From Corynebacterium hindlerae (GTDB lineage: Bacteria; Actinomycetota; Actinomycetes; Mycobacteriales; Mycobacteriaceae): 64,000 nucleotides of DNA. The notes beneath the pieces are model-generated. The model searched no databases. It saw only the letters and a program-made list of their open reading frames with translations, and was not told the origin of the DNA. This document shows positions 35,457-43,791 of this stretch, in pieces (positions within the stretch are counted from its first letter, which is position 1; every line of letters starts with the position of its first letter). The translations under genes were made by a program, and so were the position numbers. The stretch is from assembly GCF_014117265.1 (NCBI RefSeq), contig NZ_CP059833.1, positions 868,001-932,000 on the forward strand, read 5' to 3'.

Positions 35457-35518
35457 AATTCGACATCTTTCGCCCTGAAAGAGGCTTCTTCCGGGGAAAA
35501 ATGTCGAATTTTACTTAC
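35449..35518. terminator. Long inverted repeat between hypF and the His-rich gene (bidirectional terminator)
   Basis: Perfect 18-base arms GTAAGTAAAATTCGACAT (35449-35466) and its complement (35501-35518) with a 34-base loop. The left arm overlaps the hypF stop codon, so the ascending stem includes the last sense codon. It lies between convergent genes and can end both transcripts. Confidence 0.7.
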
Positions 35519-35523
35519 GGTCT

Positions 35524-35826
35524 TTAAGCCGGGACGCAGTCATCCCAGTGGTCTTCGTGCTTATGGTGCAGGTGACCGTCGTGGATGTAGTCGATGTGGT
35601 CACCGTGCTGGACAGCTTCGTGGCCGCAACCTGGGCCGTGCTCGTGGTCGTGCCCCTCGTGAGCGTGGCAGCCCTCAGCTGGGACGCATTCGTCCCAGTG
35701 GCCGTCATGCTCGCGGTGGAGGTGACCGTCGTGAGCGTAGTCGGTGTGGTCGCCGTGCTGAATGGCGGTGTGGCCACAATCTGGGCCGTGCTTGTGGTCG
35801 TGCTGTGCGTGGGTTACGCAAGACAT
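35524..35826 (-). CDS. His-rich, two-repeat metal-binding protein
   Basis: 100 residues, about a quarter His. It consists of two tandem copies of a ~45-residue unit: HDHKHGPDCGHTAIQHGDHT-DYAHDGHLH-HWDECVPA and HDHEHGPGCGHEAVQHGDHI-DYIHDGHLH-HWDDCVPA. Each unit keeps one CGH Cys, the HGDH.DY.HDGHLH core and a C-terminal Cys. No signal peptide, so cytosolic. Related small proteins of actinobacteria are unassigned; here, inside a nickel-enzyme locus, nickel or zinc storage is plausible. An inverted-repeat operator overlaps its promoter. Confidence 0.75.
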   Translation of the reverse strand: MSCVTHAQHDHKHGPDCGHTAIQHGDHTDYAHDGHLHREHDGHWDECVPAEGCHAHEGHDHEHGPGCGHEAVQHGDHIDYIHDGHLHHKHEDHWDDCVPA

Positions 35827-35846
35827 GGCATTTTCCTCTCCTCGTT

Positions 35847-35875
35847 GTTTTCAATTACGAGTCTATATTGAAAAC
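35847..35875 (-). promoter_or_regulatory. Candidate metalloregulator operator upstream of the His-rich gene
   Basis: Perfect inverted repeat GTTTTCAAT (35847-35855) / ATTGAAAAC (35867-35875), 11-base spacer, 21-49 bases before the start codon. On the minus strand TATAGACT within the spacer could be the -10 box, so a bound protein would block transcription. The half site resembles the TGAAAA/TTTTCA halves of Zur/Fur-family boxes, but the spacing is longer than the usual Zur box. Confidence 0.55.
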
Positions 35876-35924
35876 GCCCTTAATGGAAGCGCTAATGAAA
35901 ATACGCAGGTCAACTGGCTAGTTT

Positions 35925-37028
35925 TTAGCAAATCCTTGGCAGCGGGTCTCCCACCAACATGTCCACCATCCGGGCCCCGCCGAAGCCGGTAACCAATACA
36001 ACGGAGGCTTCTGGAGTAGCTTCCACACGACCGATGACGGCCGCCCCTTCTGCCCCAGCTGCATGCAATGCAGCCACTGCCGCGTCCGCAGTCTCAGCCG
36101 ACACCACTGCCGCAAAGGTGCCCTCGTTGGCCACGTACAGCGGATCGATTCCCAGCATGTCGCATGCACCTCGGGTCATGTCTCGTACTGGAATCTTGGT
36201 ATCTTCCAGCACAGCAGCCAATCCCGTGGCCCGGGCCATCTCATTCATGGAGGTAGCCAGGCCACCTCGAGTAGCATCGCGCATCCAGCGCACCTCGGCT
36301 GCCCCACACAGGGCCTCAACCAGGCCATTTACTGCACGCGTATCGGATTCGATCGGGGCCTCAATGGCAAGATCACCGCGAGCCATCATCACTGCCATGC
36401 CGTGGTCGGCAATCGGGCCGGAGACCACGATTCGGTCCCCTACCTGGACCTGATCAAATCCAGTGGTTCGACCTTGAGGTATCGCACCAATACCGGCGGT
36501 GGTGATGTAGACCTTGTCGCCCGCTCCCTTCGGCACCACCTTCGTGTCGCCGGTTGCGATCACTACCCCAGATTTGTCAGCAGCTTCCTTCATCGCAACC
36601 ACAATGCGCCGCAGCTCGGAGAACTCCAGCCCTTCCTCCAGAATGAAAGCTACCGATATCAGCTTCGGCACGGCCCCCGCCACGGCCAGGTCATTAACTG
36701 TGCCGTTGATCGCGAGCTCACCAATATTGCCACCCGGGAATTCAATGGGATTGACCACGTAGGAGTCCGTCGACATCGCGATAGCGGCCCCATGTTCTTT
36801 GATCAGCGAGGACGCGGTGATCACACTGGAATCACCCCCCTGCGCCAGGAGTTCGTTGCCGTAGGCGTCGAAAAAGACCTGCTCCACCAGGGCAGCGGAG
36901 CTCTTTCCGCCCGCGCCATGAGCCAGGGTGACGCGATCTTCCAACAAGCGGAACGGTCGCGAGCGCACCTTGGAGATGTTGAGGTTGACGCGGCTCTCAT
37001 CCTCATTGAGGCGGTTCTTCGGGTCCAC
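35925..37028 (-). CDS. hypE: Carbamoyl dehydratase HypE
   Basis: 367 residues. Converts the HypF-derived thiocarbamate on its C-terminal Cys to thiocyanate, the CN source. The C-terminus is PRIC, the required terminal Cys367. ATP-binding AIRS-type motifs: VTLAHGAGGKS, IAMSTDSYVVNPIEFPGGNIG, VVIATGDTKVVPKG, RDATRGGLATSMNEMA. GTG start at 37028 with AAGGAG 5 bases upstream; a ~20-residue basic N-terminal extension precedes the usual start region. It is divergent from hypC with 72 bases between. Confidence 0.95.
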   Translation of the reverse strand: MDPKNRLNEDESRVNLNISKVRSRPFRLLEDRVTLAHGAGGKSSAALVEQVFFDAYGNELLAQGGDSSVITASSLIKEHGAAIAMSTDSYVVNPIEFPGGNIGELAINGTVNDLAVAGAVPKLISVAFILEEGLEFSELRRIVVAMKEAADKSGVVIATGDTKVVPKGAGDKVYITTAGIGAIPQGRTTGFDQVQVGDRIVVSGPIADHGMAVMMARGDLAIEAPIESDTRAVNGLVEALCGAAEVRWMRDATRGGLATSMNEMARATGLAAVLEDTKIPVRDMTRGACDMLGIDPLYVANEGTFAAVVSAETADAAVAALHAAGAEGAAVIGRVEATPEASVVLVTGFGGARMVDMLVGDPLPRIC

Positions 37029-37100
37029 GAATGCTCCTTCGCTAGTGATTTCATTCCATGGTAGCGCTGGTAAGCTTTAGTCATATTCGAAGGAGAACAT

Positions 37101-37364
37101 ATGTGTCTTGGTGTTCCAGCACAGATAGTGGACGTTCCAGAACCTGCGCGCGCGAAGGTATCGATCAGCGGCGTGACCCGCATGATCTCAACTGACCTCA
37201 TGACTGAGCCCCTGACCACCGGCGATTGGGTGCTCGTCCACGTCGGATTCGCCCTCAGCAAGATCGACGAAGATGAAGCCCGACTCACGTTGCAGCAGAT
37301 TAAGCAGCTCGGCGCGAACACATTCGAGGACGAACTCGACGCGTTTAAGGAGAGCTCGATATGA
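37101..37364 (+). CDS. hypC: Hydrogenase assembly chaperone HypC
   Basis: 87 residues starting MCLGVPAQIVDVPEPARAKV, with the essential Cys2. HypC and HypD hold the iron while CN and CO are attached, then HypC brings it to the large subunit. GAAGGAG lies 5-6 bases before the ATG. Its stop overlaps the hypD start (ATGA at 37361-37364), so this is the standard HypC partner of HypD, in contrast to the paralogue at 25417. Confidence 0.94.
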   Translation: MCLGVPAQIVDVPEPARAKVSISGVTRMISTDLMTEPLTTGDWVLVHVGFALSKIDEDEARLTLQQIKQLGANTFEDELDAFKESSI

Positions 37365-38494
37365 AGTTCGTCGACGAGTTCCGCGATCCCGAGGCAGCTA
37401 AAGCCCTACTGAAGCGCATGGAGCATGACGCCGCACTGCTCAAAAAGCCAATCTCACTTATGGAAGTCTGTGGCGGCCATACCCACACCATTTACCGGTA
37501 CGGCCTGGAAAATCTACTGCCAGAAAACGTCGAGCTCGTGCACGGCCCCGGCTGCCCCGTCTGCGTCATCCCTATGGGCAGGCTTGACGACGCCATTTGG
37601 CTCGCTAACCAGCCCAACGTCATTCTCACGACGTTTGGTGACATGATGCGCGTGCCTGGTTCGGATGAATCCCTCATGCAGGCCCGTGCCAAGGGCTGCG
37701 ACGTCCGCTTCGTCTATTCGCCTCTCGACGCCCTGAAGCTCGCCGAGGAGAACCCGGACAAAGAGGTCGTCTTTTTCGCCGTCGGTTTCGAGACCACTGC
37801 CCCGTCCACAGCAGCCACCTTGGAAGCTGCCCGAATCCGGGATATCTCTAACTTTTCTGTCTTCTCCAACCACGTCACCATCGAGCCACCGCTGCGTGCG
37901 ATTGTCAACGGTGGCGAGACCAAGGTCGACGGGTTTATCGGCCCAGGTCACGTGTCTACGATCATCGGCACCCACGCCTTCGACTTCCTGGTGGAGGAGT
38001 TCGGAATGCCATGCGCTGTCGCTGGCTTCGAACCTCTCGACGTGTTGCAAGCCGTAACTATGCTCGTCTCCCAGTTCGCTCACGACGAGCCCAAGCGCGT
38101 GGACAACCAGTACGCCCGCGTCGTCCGCGCCGAGGGCAACCCAGCAGCTAAGGCGCTGCTCGACCGCGTCTTCGTGCTTCGCGACACCTTCGAATGGCGT
38201 GGCCTCGGCTGGCTCGACAACTCCGGCATGGGCATCGCCCCCGAATACGCCAAGTGGGACGCGGAGAAGAAGTTCAACGTGCCTGGTCGCCGGGTAGAGG
38301 ACCCAAAGGCCTGCGAGTGTGGCTCCGTCCTCACCGGTCGCATCAAGCCGTGGCAATGCAAGGTGTTCGGCACCGCCTGCACCCCGCAGACCCCGATCGG
38401 CACCTGCATGGTCTCCCCCGAAGGCGCCTGCGCGGCCTACTACAACTTCGGGCGGTTGGATCGGCAGGAGACGGCGCAGCTGGCGCAGAGTTAA
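37361..38494 (+). CDS. hypD: Hydrogenase assembly scaffold HypD
   Basis: 377 residues. Iron-sulfur scaffold on which Fe(CN)2CO is built. Conserved motifs: MEVCGGHTHTIYRYGL (Cys of CGGHTH), HGPGCPVCVIPMG (CPVC), GFETTAPSTAA and the C-terminal [4Fe-4S] ligands CECGSVL, WQCKVFG, TACTPQTPIGTCMVS. Translation is coupled to hypC. A 23-base inverted repeat begins a few bases after the stop. Confidence 0.96.
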   Translation: MKFVDEFRDPEAAKALLKRMEHDAALLKKPISLMEVCGGHTHTIYRYGLENLLPENVELVHGPGCPVCVIPMGRLDDAIWLANQPNVILTTFGDMMRVPGSDESLMQARAKGCDVRFVYSPLDALKLAEENPDKEVVFFAVGFETTAPSTAATLEAARIRDISNFSVFSNHVTIEPPLRAIVNGGETKVDGFIGPGHVSTIIGTHAFDFLVEEFGMPCAVAGFEPLDVLQAVTMLVSQFAHDEPKRVDNQYARVVRAEGNPAAKALLDRVFVLRDTFEWRGLGWLDNSGMGIAPEYAKWDAEKKFNVPGRRVEDPKACECGSVLTGRIKPWQCKVFGTACTPQTPIGTCMVSPEGACAAYYNFGRLDRQETAQLAQS

Positions 38495-38499
38495 CGCGC

Positions 38500-38562
38500 C
38501 GGATTTGGTAACGCAAACTGACTTTTTCGAGCTGTTTTCGTCAGTTTGCGTTACCAAATCCG
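38500..38562. terminator. 23-base inverted repeat after hypD
   Basis: Perfect arms CGGATTTGGTAACGCAAACTGAC (38500-38522 in part; full arm 23 bases) and the complement at 38540-38562, 17-base loop with T runs (TTTTT, TTTTC). It ends hypD on the plus strand and the SWIM gene on the minus strand. Read on the minus strand, the right arm also looks like the last codons and stop of a ydcF-like gene (see the repeat at 38533). Confidence 0.75.
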
Positions 38563-38575
38563 ACATCGGAGTTCT
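38533..38575 (-). repeat. Relic copy of the 3' end of the ydcF-like gene (distal repeat of insert 1)
   Basis: On the minus strand this reads N-S-D-V-G-F-G-N-A-N-stop, then TGACGAAAACA. The ydcF-like gene at 44199-44663 ends K-D-S-G-F-G-K-A-D-stop, then TGACGAAAACA. Over 30 bases (38533-38562 against 44191-44220) 25 are identical, and the differences keep the reading sense. It therefore looks like the end of a second ydcF allele, separated from the gene by 5.6 kb. Confidence 0.65.
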
Positions 38576-40168
38576 CTACTCGATCAGTCCGTAACTGCGC
38601 CAAATCTTGAGCATCTTGGGCCGATTCTTGTATCGAATGGCAAGCTCCTCCATTTTCCGGAATACAGTGACACGGGCCGTTAGGTTATCTGGGAAGCTGT
38701 TGATGATTTCCAGGGCTGAGGCCGCCGCTTGTTTGTAGGCACTATCACCGGTAAGAACGGCGAGTTTTTCTGGTTCCCTAAGCATGAGCTCGAGTGCGGT
38801 CTCCGGATCTCGACTGGACAGTACCGACTGGGCGAAATCGAAAACCACGTGAGTGCTAACTTCATCACTGTCGACCACTGATAATCCCAGTTCTGGATCG
38901 TCAAATCGTAGGGCGGCTTGCAGTTTCATCGCATCGCTTCCTTGAGTGTTTTCGGGGATGAGCGCAATGAGATCCTTCGTCGCACCTGGGCCATGAATGA
39001 CACGATCAAAAGTTATGGTAGAAGGGCTTTCTTGAAACCGCGCAATTCGGTATTCCAACAATGCGTTATCTCCCAAGTACTCACGAATTCGGTTTTCGAA
39101 GAATTCCTCTTCGCCCCGAGGCACGGGGCGGTCCCTTTTCTTGAGTAGCTCTTTAACCTCCGCACCCTTGCCTCGGGACTCATAAAATTCAATGAGCTCT
39201 TTCACGGATTTGCCTTCTAGCAACAGAGATTCAGTGAAGTCATCGTCGCCACGCAAGAAGGCGATATCAAGCTTCATGTCTTCGGCCCCGTATTGCGGTG
39301 GATTAGCTTCCAGGGCAGCAGCGAGTATTTCGGTAGCGTCGGCGTCGAGAAGCCCTGCATAGTCTCGCAACGTGGGGCCAAAGAACGGTGCCTCCAGCGT
39401 CTCTTTCGCAAGCCAGTCAGCGAGCTTTTGCGGCTTTTCGACGCCATCAGCGCACGCTCTCACGTGCATGTCATAACTCCGGCGGAGCTGATCTCCAAGC
39501 ATGCCAGAGGAATCATCAGACTGCTGCAGGATAGTGTTCAGTCGCTTGATGGCACGCTCAATCTGAGGGCGGACCGCCACTCCTCGATGCTCATCAAGGT
39601 AGGCCTCGACCACATCAAGAGCGTCGCTCCAATGCAAGGCAAGGTCCATGGTTTTGCGATAATCCCAGGTGCCCGACCCCTTCCTGGAGGCAGCCGTAAT
39701 GACAGATTTCACATGATCGCGAACCTGTTTGTCGTCGCCCGAGTTCTTGAGCGCCGTCAGCTCCAGGAACTCCTGCACTTCTGGGATCCCCCGCAGCTGA
39801 TTAAGGAGCTGACGCAGTTCATCTGAGTTAGCTGATTCCAGAAGAATGTCAACCGGATCCGCCTCCGAGATGTCATCATCAAAGGAGACTTCCTTGGGAG
39901 CCAGCAACGAGAGCGCGAGAGCAACCGCGTGTTTGCACCACTGCGTACCAACCGGACAGCTGCACGTTGTGGCCACCCGATTTCCTTGCAAGGTCAGTGT
40001 CGTCCGATACGGCCACGTACCTTGTACCTCAGCCGTCACCTCAGATTCCGTGGCATGGAGGAGCCGAATATCAGATGGAGAAATCTTCTTCCCTCGGCGA
40101 AAGGCGCCAGATCCTGCGGCGTCTCGGATCGACTCTTCGGTTAACACATCCAAGAGGGTGGCGGTCAT
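38576..40168 (-). CDS. SWIM zinc-finger protein
   Basis: 530 residues. The N-terminal ~100 residues hold a SWIM motif, CSCPVGTQWCKHAVAL (CxCx7CxH, residues ~69-84), a zinc-binding fold used for DNA or protein contact. The remaining ~430 residues are alpha-helical, repeat-like and acidic (TPR-like scaffolds such as LRDYAGLLDADATEILAAAL, YESRGKGAEVKELL). There is no helicase domain, although SWIM proteins often stand next to SNF2 ATPases; none is near. It is the first gene of accessory insert 1. Function unknown. Confidence 0.82.
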   Translation of the reverse strand: MTATLLDVLTEESIRDAAGSGAFRRGKKISPSDIRLLHATESEVTAEVQGTWPYRTTLTLQGNRVATTCSCPVGTQWCKHAVALALSLLAPKEVSFDDDISEADPVDILLESANSDELRQLLNQLRGIPEVQEFLELTALKNSGDDKQVRDHVKSVITAASRKGSGTWDYRKTMDLALHWSDALDVVEAYLDEHRGVAVRPQIERAIKRLNTILQQSDDSSGMLGDQLRRSYDMHVRACADGVEKPQKLADWLAKETLEAPFFGPTLRDYAGLLDADATEILAAALEANPPQYGAEDMKLDIAFLRGDDDFTESLLLEGKSVKELIEFYESRGKGAEVKELLKKRDRPVPRGEEEFFENRIREYLGDNALLEYRIARFQESPSTITFDRVIHGPGATKDLIALIPENTQGSDAMKLQAALRFDDPELGLSVVDSDEVSTHVVFDFAQSVLSSRDPETALELMLREPEKLAVLTGDSAYKQAAASALEIINSFPDNLTARVTVFRKMEELAIRYKNRPKMLKIWRSYGLIE

Positions 40169-40289
40169 TTCTTTAGCTTAGCGATAATCCACGCCACGCA
40201 CTGCAAGTAAACCTCCCCCAAATGGCGGAGACCGAAGACTGCCTGCTTAGACGATGTTTTTCATGCCTTTGCTCAATAGCGTTAAAGAC

Positions 40290-40949
40290 ATGAACAACAC
40301 ATTCACAGCTCGAGACATCAAGGTCTCATTTAACGGACATGAGGTTGTCCACGGCGCAAACCTCACCGCAACTCCTGGCCGAATCACTGCCCTGCTCGGT
40401 CCCAATGGCGCTGGCAAGTCGACTACATTGCGTGCCACGCTCGGCCTGGTGAAATCTACTGGGGACAAAGAGATCAATGGTCGCATCGGTCTCCTCCTTG
40501 ACGACGGCGGCCTCGTCCCGAACCTCACTGGGCGCAGGCACCTCCAAGCGATGGCGCAGCTCTTTAGCGTCGATAAGCAGCGAGTGCAGGAGGTCCTGGA
40601 ACTCGTCGACATGGCGCACCGCTGCGACCGCCCCATCAAAACGTATTCGCTGGGCATGAAGCGACGAATCGCGCTGGCGGGAGCGCTGTTGCAAGATCCG
40701 GACATCATCATCTTGGACGAACCGTCTTCGGGCCTGGACCCAGATGGTATTCGCTGGTTCGGCCAGCTCATGCGTGTCGAAGCTGACCGTGGCAAGGCCG
40801 TCCTCTTGGCCACCCACCATCTGGCGGAGGCCGTGGCTATTGCCGACGACGTCGTCATCATCGCCCGCGGCCACACCACTTTCACCGGCGCAGTCGCCGA
40901 CATCCCCGATCTCGAAGCCACCTACTTCGCCCACACCTCGAAAGGCTAG
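40290..40949 (+). CDS. ABC transporter ATP-binding protein
   Basis: 219 residues from ATG 40290 (MNNTFTARDIKVSF). Walker A GPNGAGKST, signature YSLGMKRRIALAG, Walker B IIILDEPSSGLDPDG, switch His in LATHHLAEA. It belongs to the exporter-type CcmA/DrrA/BcrA group. With the permease 2 bases downstream and the two-component genes it forms a four-gene unit; such units often serve peptide-antibiotic or bacteriocin resistance. Substrate unknown. Confidence 0.92.
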   Translation: MNNTFTARDIKVSFNGHEVVHGANLTATPGRITALLGPNGAGKSTTLRATLGLVKSTGDKEINGRIGLLLDDGGLVPNLTGRRHLQAMAQLFSVDKQRVQEVLELVDMAHRCDRPIKTYSLGMKRRIALAGALLQDPDIIILDEPSSGLDPDGIRWFGQLMRVEADRGKAVLLATHHLAEAVAIADDVVIIARGHTTFTGAVADIPDLEATYFAHTSKG

Positions 40950-40951
40950 CC

Positions 40952-41779
40952 ATGAAATCCGAACTTTACACCCTGCGTCATCTGCCAAACATGCGAGTGA
41001 TATCCATCCTCGCAGTGCTCATGGCTGGTGTCGGCGGTGCCCTGCAATGGTCGCTGCCATTCCTGCTCAAGATCGATCCGCCACAGGCCGGCGACGGCCC
41101 CGCAGGCCAGCAGGTGCAAGCGCTTATCGACGCCTCTGATCCCTCCTTAGCTGGATTCCAAATGGCTGCCCTTGATATCACCGGGTCCGGACAATCCTCA
41201 GGCATCTCGATCTTCGTCATCGCCATTGTCGCGCTCGCCATCACCGCAGCTAGCTACGCCTTTTCCAGTGGAGCAGTGGTGTGGAAGGTGGTGGGCACTG
41301 GTAGTCGAGTGAAGTGGGCGCTGTCACTGACATCCGCAGTGCTGTGTTCCGTCCTGCTTGTGTGCGTCGGGGCGTGCATCTTCAATGCCTTGATTGCCCT
41401 GGTCGCAGCCCCCATGAACAATGCGTCCTTGGTTGCTCCAGCAGCGGAGGTTGCAACCATGTGGCTGCGCGGCAGCTTGGCGGTCGCACTGCTCGCTCTC
41501 GCGATCACCGGCGTGGTGCTGGCCGTACGCAAGGTTGGTCCTGCGATTGGCATTGTTGTCGCCGTGGTGATGGCTGGCGTGATCTTTGGAACCGTGGGCG
41601 CCATGGCCGGCTGGGATCCTTATGTGTACTGCTGGCTCCCGACTTCTGCCGTCACGATCGCCGGTGGCCAAGGCCTCACGCAAACGCTCAATCCATGGGT
41701 CGGCATCGGTGCACTCGCCGCGTGGGCGGCACTGAGCTTGGGCCTTGGACTTGCCCGTTTCACCCGCGCAAACCTCTAA
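40952..41779 (+). CDS. ABC transporter permease (six-helix, ABC-2 like)
   Basis: 275 residues with about six membrane segments (ISILAVLMAGVGGALQW, ISIFVIAIVALAITAASYAF, ALSLTSAVLCSVLLVCVGACIF and three more) and an external loop after the first helix (residues ~30-70). The gene begins 2 bases after the ATPase stop. It is weakly conserved, as usual for the BcrB/NatB type, and should pair with the preceding ATPase. Confidence 0.82.
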   Translation: MKSELYTLRHLPNMRVISILAVLMAGVGGALQWSLPFLLKIDPPQAGDGPAGQQVQALIDASDPSLAGFQMAALDITGSGQSSGISIFVIAIVALAITAASYAFSSGAVVWKVVGTGSRVKWALSLTSAVLCSVLLVCVGACIFNALIALVAAPMNNASLVAPAAEVATMWLRGSLAVALLALAITGVVLAVRKVGPAIGIVVAVVMAGVIFGTVGAMAGWDPYVYCWLPTSAVTIAGGQGLTQTLNPWVGIGALAAWAALSLGLGLARFTRANL

Positions 41780-41780
41780 C

Positions 41781-42923
41781 ATGGGTCCTATGACTCGCCC
41801 TTCCACTAGGGATATATCGCTGGCCGCCATTGTGCTGGGACTGGACCTCTTCGGATTCCTCATGTCACACACGCTGGCGCCAGTGACCTACAGTTTCGCA
41901 GCCTCTCCGGTGCAGTTTTGGCTCATCCTTGTAGCCATTGTCGCCAAAGCAGCGTTGTTGCTCTGGCGTCGCAGCTTCCCCATCCTCGCGTTGCTCGGCA
42001 TCGCGGTGGTCGAACTCCTACTTCCCCTCTATTGTCTGGTCACCGGCGAGCAGAGCCTCGGTTACAACGGCATCGCCGCCTCAGTTGCTGCGTTTTCGCT
42101 AGCACTTCATACCCGATCGAAGACTCGCGATAGCGCAATTCTTGTGGTTTCGGGACTCGCAGTGGGCATCGCCCGAGCTGTCACCACCCCGGTCTTGGGC
42201 GACATGAACCCCACCCTATTTGCGCTGCTCACCGCACTCGGCTGGCTGCTTCCACTCGTCGTCATGTTTGCCATCGGGCTCGCCGTCCGCAACAGTCGCG
42301 AACTCACCGTGTCCCTCGCGCGCCAAGCTGAACTCGCCGAACGCAACGCCATCATCGAAGAACGCGCCCGCATCGCCCGCGAACTCCATGACACCACCGC
42401 CCACCACCTCTCCGCCATCGCCATCCAGGCTCAAGCAGCACGCGCGCTTATCGACGTCAATCCCACCGCATCCAAGGAACACCTCGATCACGTGACCTCA
42501 TCCATCACGAAGGCACTGCAGGATGTCCGCGCTACAGTCGGCAAGCTCTCTGTCACCGATGCCGAGGTTTCCAGGGTGCCCCAACCTACGGATCTTCCTG
42601 CATTGATCTCAGAAGTTCGCGGGTTGGGACAAGACGTATCCTTTACAGACTCCTCCCATTTGTCCGGTGCCGAATTGGTAGCGGCCTATCGAATCACCCA
42701 GGAAGCGCTCACCAATGCACGCAAACATGCTGCTAGCGCTCCGGTGACCGTGACCTTGAGCGATAATGAACTGAGCATTTTGACGTCGGGTTCCTTTGAA
42801 CGAGGCGAATCAGGGCGCGGCACCATCAGCATCCAGGAACGTGCGCACGCAGTTGGCGCCACCGCGTTCAACGGACCAACCGCCGACGGCTGGCTCGTGC
42901 GCATCACGTGGAGGAAGCCATGA
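41781..42923 (+). CDS. Sensor histidine kinase, NarL/DesK-type
   Basis: About 380 residues from ATG 41781, 1 base after the permease stop; ATG 41790 is an alternative. Five or six membrane segments (residues ~10-150) with no large external domain, a coiled linker, then HisKA_3 box RIARELHDTTAHHLSAIAIQ (phosphorylated His in LHDTTAHH) and ATPase N-box ITQEALTNARKHA with a short, incomplete G region (GTISIQERAHAVG). Membrane-only sensors of this class detect membrane-active compounds, fitting the exporter next door. Confidence 0.9.
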   Translation: MGPMTRPSTRDISLAAIVLGLDLFGFLMSHTLAPVTYSFAASPVQFWLILVAIVAKAALLLWRRSFPILALLGIAVVELLLPLYCLVTGEQSLGYNGIAASVAAFSLALHTRSKTRDSAILVVSGLAVGIARAVTTPVLGDMNPTLFALLTALGWLLPLVVMFAIGLAVRNSRELTVSLARQAELAERNAIIEERARIARELHDTTAHHLSAIAIQAQAARALIDVNPTASKEHLDHVTSSITKALQDVRATVGKLSVTDAEVSRVPQPTDLPALISEVRGLGQDVSFTDSSHLSGAELVAAYRITQEALTNARKHAASAPVTVTLSDNELSILTSGSFERGESGRGTISIQERAHAVGATAFNGPTADGWLVRITWRKP

Positions 42924-43552
42924 TTCGAGTTCTGTTGGTAGATGATCAGCCACTGATCAGGCAGGGGCTGAAAGCGATCTTCGAGGCAACCGGAGAAATC
43001 ACCGTGGTGGCCGAAGCGGCTTCTGGGAATGAGGCCATTGCGAAGGCTCACGACGTCGACGTCGTGTGCATGGACATTCGCATGCCCGATGGGGACGGGA
43101 TCTACGCCACCACGGAGATCAACAAACAGGAGAATCCGCCCGCGATCATCGTAATCACCACCTTTGACCTCGACGAATACGTCTTCGGCGCACTCGAGGT
43201 CGGCGCCTGTGGAGTCATGCTGAAGGACTCCCCGATGACCGACCTCATCGAGGGCGTCAAACGAGCTGCCTCAGGAGAAGGCATGGTGGACGCAGCAGTC
43301 ACGAAACGAGTGATTGCGGAATTTGGGCGTCGAAAAGCGCGTGCCGTGGTGGACTCGGATCTTCTCACGGCACGCGAGCTTGATTGCGTGCGAGCTTTGG
43401 GGCGGGGCCTCACCAACATCGAGATAGGGCGGGAGTTGTACTTGGAACCTTCTACGGTAAAAACGCATCTCTCGTCCGCGATGGCGAAAGTCGGGGCCAG
43501 TTCGCGGGTGCAGCTGGTGATCTGGGCGTTTCGGGCGGGAGTGGTGAGTTAG
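42920..43552 (+). CDS. Response regulator, NarL/FixJ family
   Basis: About 210 residues from ATG 42920, overlapping the kinase stop (ATGA). Receiver: DDQPLIRQGL, phospho-Asp in VVCMDIRMPDGDG, Thr/Lys in VIVITTFDLDEYVF and LKDSPMTDL. LuxR-type helix-turn-helix: LTARELDCVRALGRGLTNIEIGREL and VKTHLSSAMAKVG. It should control the exporter genes upstream. Last gene of the four-gene unit. Confidence 0.93.
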   Translation: MIRVLLVDDQPLIRQGLKAIFEATGEITVVAEAASGNEAIAKAHDVDVVCMDIRMPDGDGIYATTEINKQENPPAIIVITTFDLDEYVFGALEVGACGVMLKDSPMTDLIEGVKRAASGEGMVDAAVTKRVIAEFGRRKARAVVDSDLLTARELDCVRALGRGLTNIEIGRELYLEPSTVKTHLSSAMAKVGASSRVQLVIWAFRAGVVS

Positions 43553-43559
43553 GCAAAAC

Positions 43560-43576
43560 GGTACTATTTTGGTACC
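43560..43576 (+). promoter_or_regulatory. Inverted repeat at the toxin-antitoxin promoter
   Basis: GGTAC (43560-43564) and GTACC (43572-43576), spacer TATTTTG. It sits 9-25 bases before the antitoxin ATG. TACCAT at 43573-43578, 6 bases before the ATG, could be a -10 box for a leaderless mRNA, so the repeat would cover the promoter, as expected for antitoxin autorepression. Confidence 0.5.
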
Positions 43577-43584
43577 ATTACAGC

Positions 43585-43791
43585 ATGGCTCTCAACTTGC
43601 GTCTTACCCCCGAACTCGACGAACAACTCGGCAAGATGTCCGAGCTTGAAAACAAGTCAAAACAGCAAATGCTCGTTAGTCTCATCGAGGAGCGCTGGCA
43701 AACGATGCAAGCTCGGAATGTAGCATCCACCATGCTCGACAGGATCTACTCCGAGCGCGCTGATCTTATGGAGCGACTCAGGAATGCCTAG
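43585..43791 (+). CDS. Antitoxin, ribbon-helix-helix type
   Basis: 68 residues: MALNLRLTPELDEQLGKMSE then KSKQQMLVSLIEERW. The LNLRLTPELD strand and two helices fit a CopG/Arc ribbon-helix-helix N-terminus; the C-terminal ~30 residues (MLDRIYSERADLMERL) would bind the toxin. Its TAG is immediately followed by the toxin ATG. The start at 43585 is chosen for the RHH strand; upstream frame continues into the response-regulator gene. Confidence 0.8.
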   Translation: MALNLRLTPELDEQLGKMSELENKSKQQMLVSLIEERWQTMQARNVASTMLDRIYSERADLMERLRNA

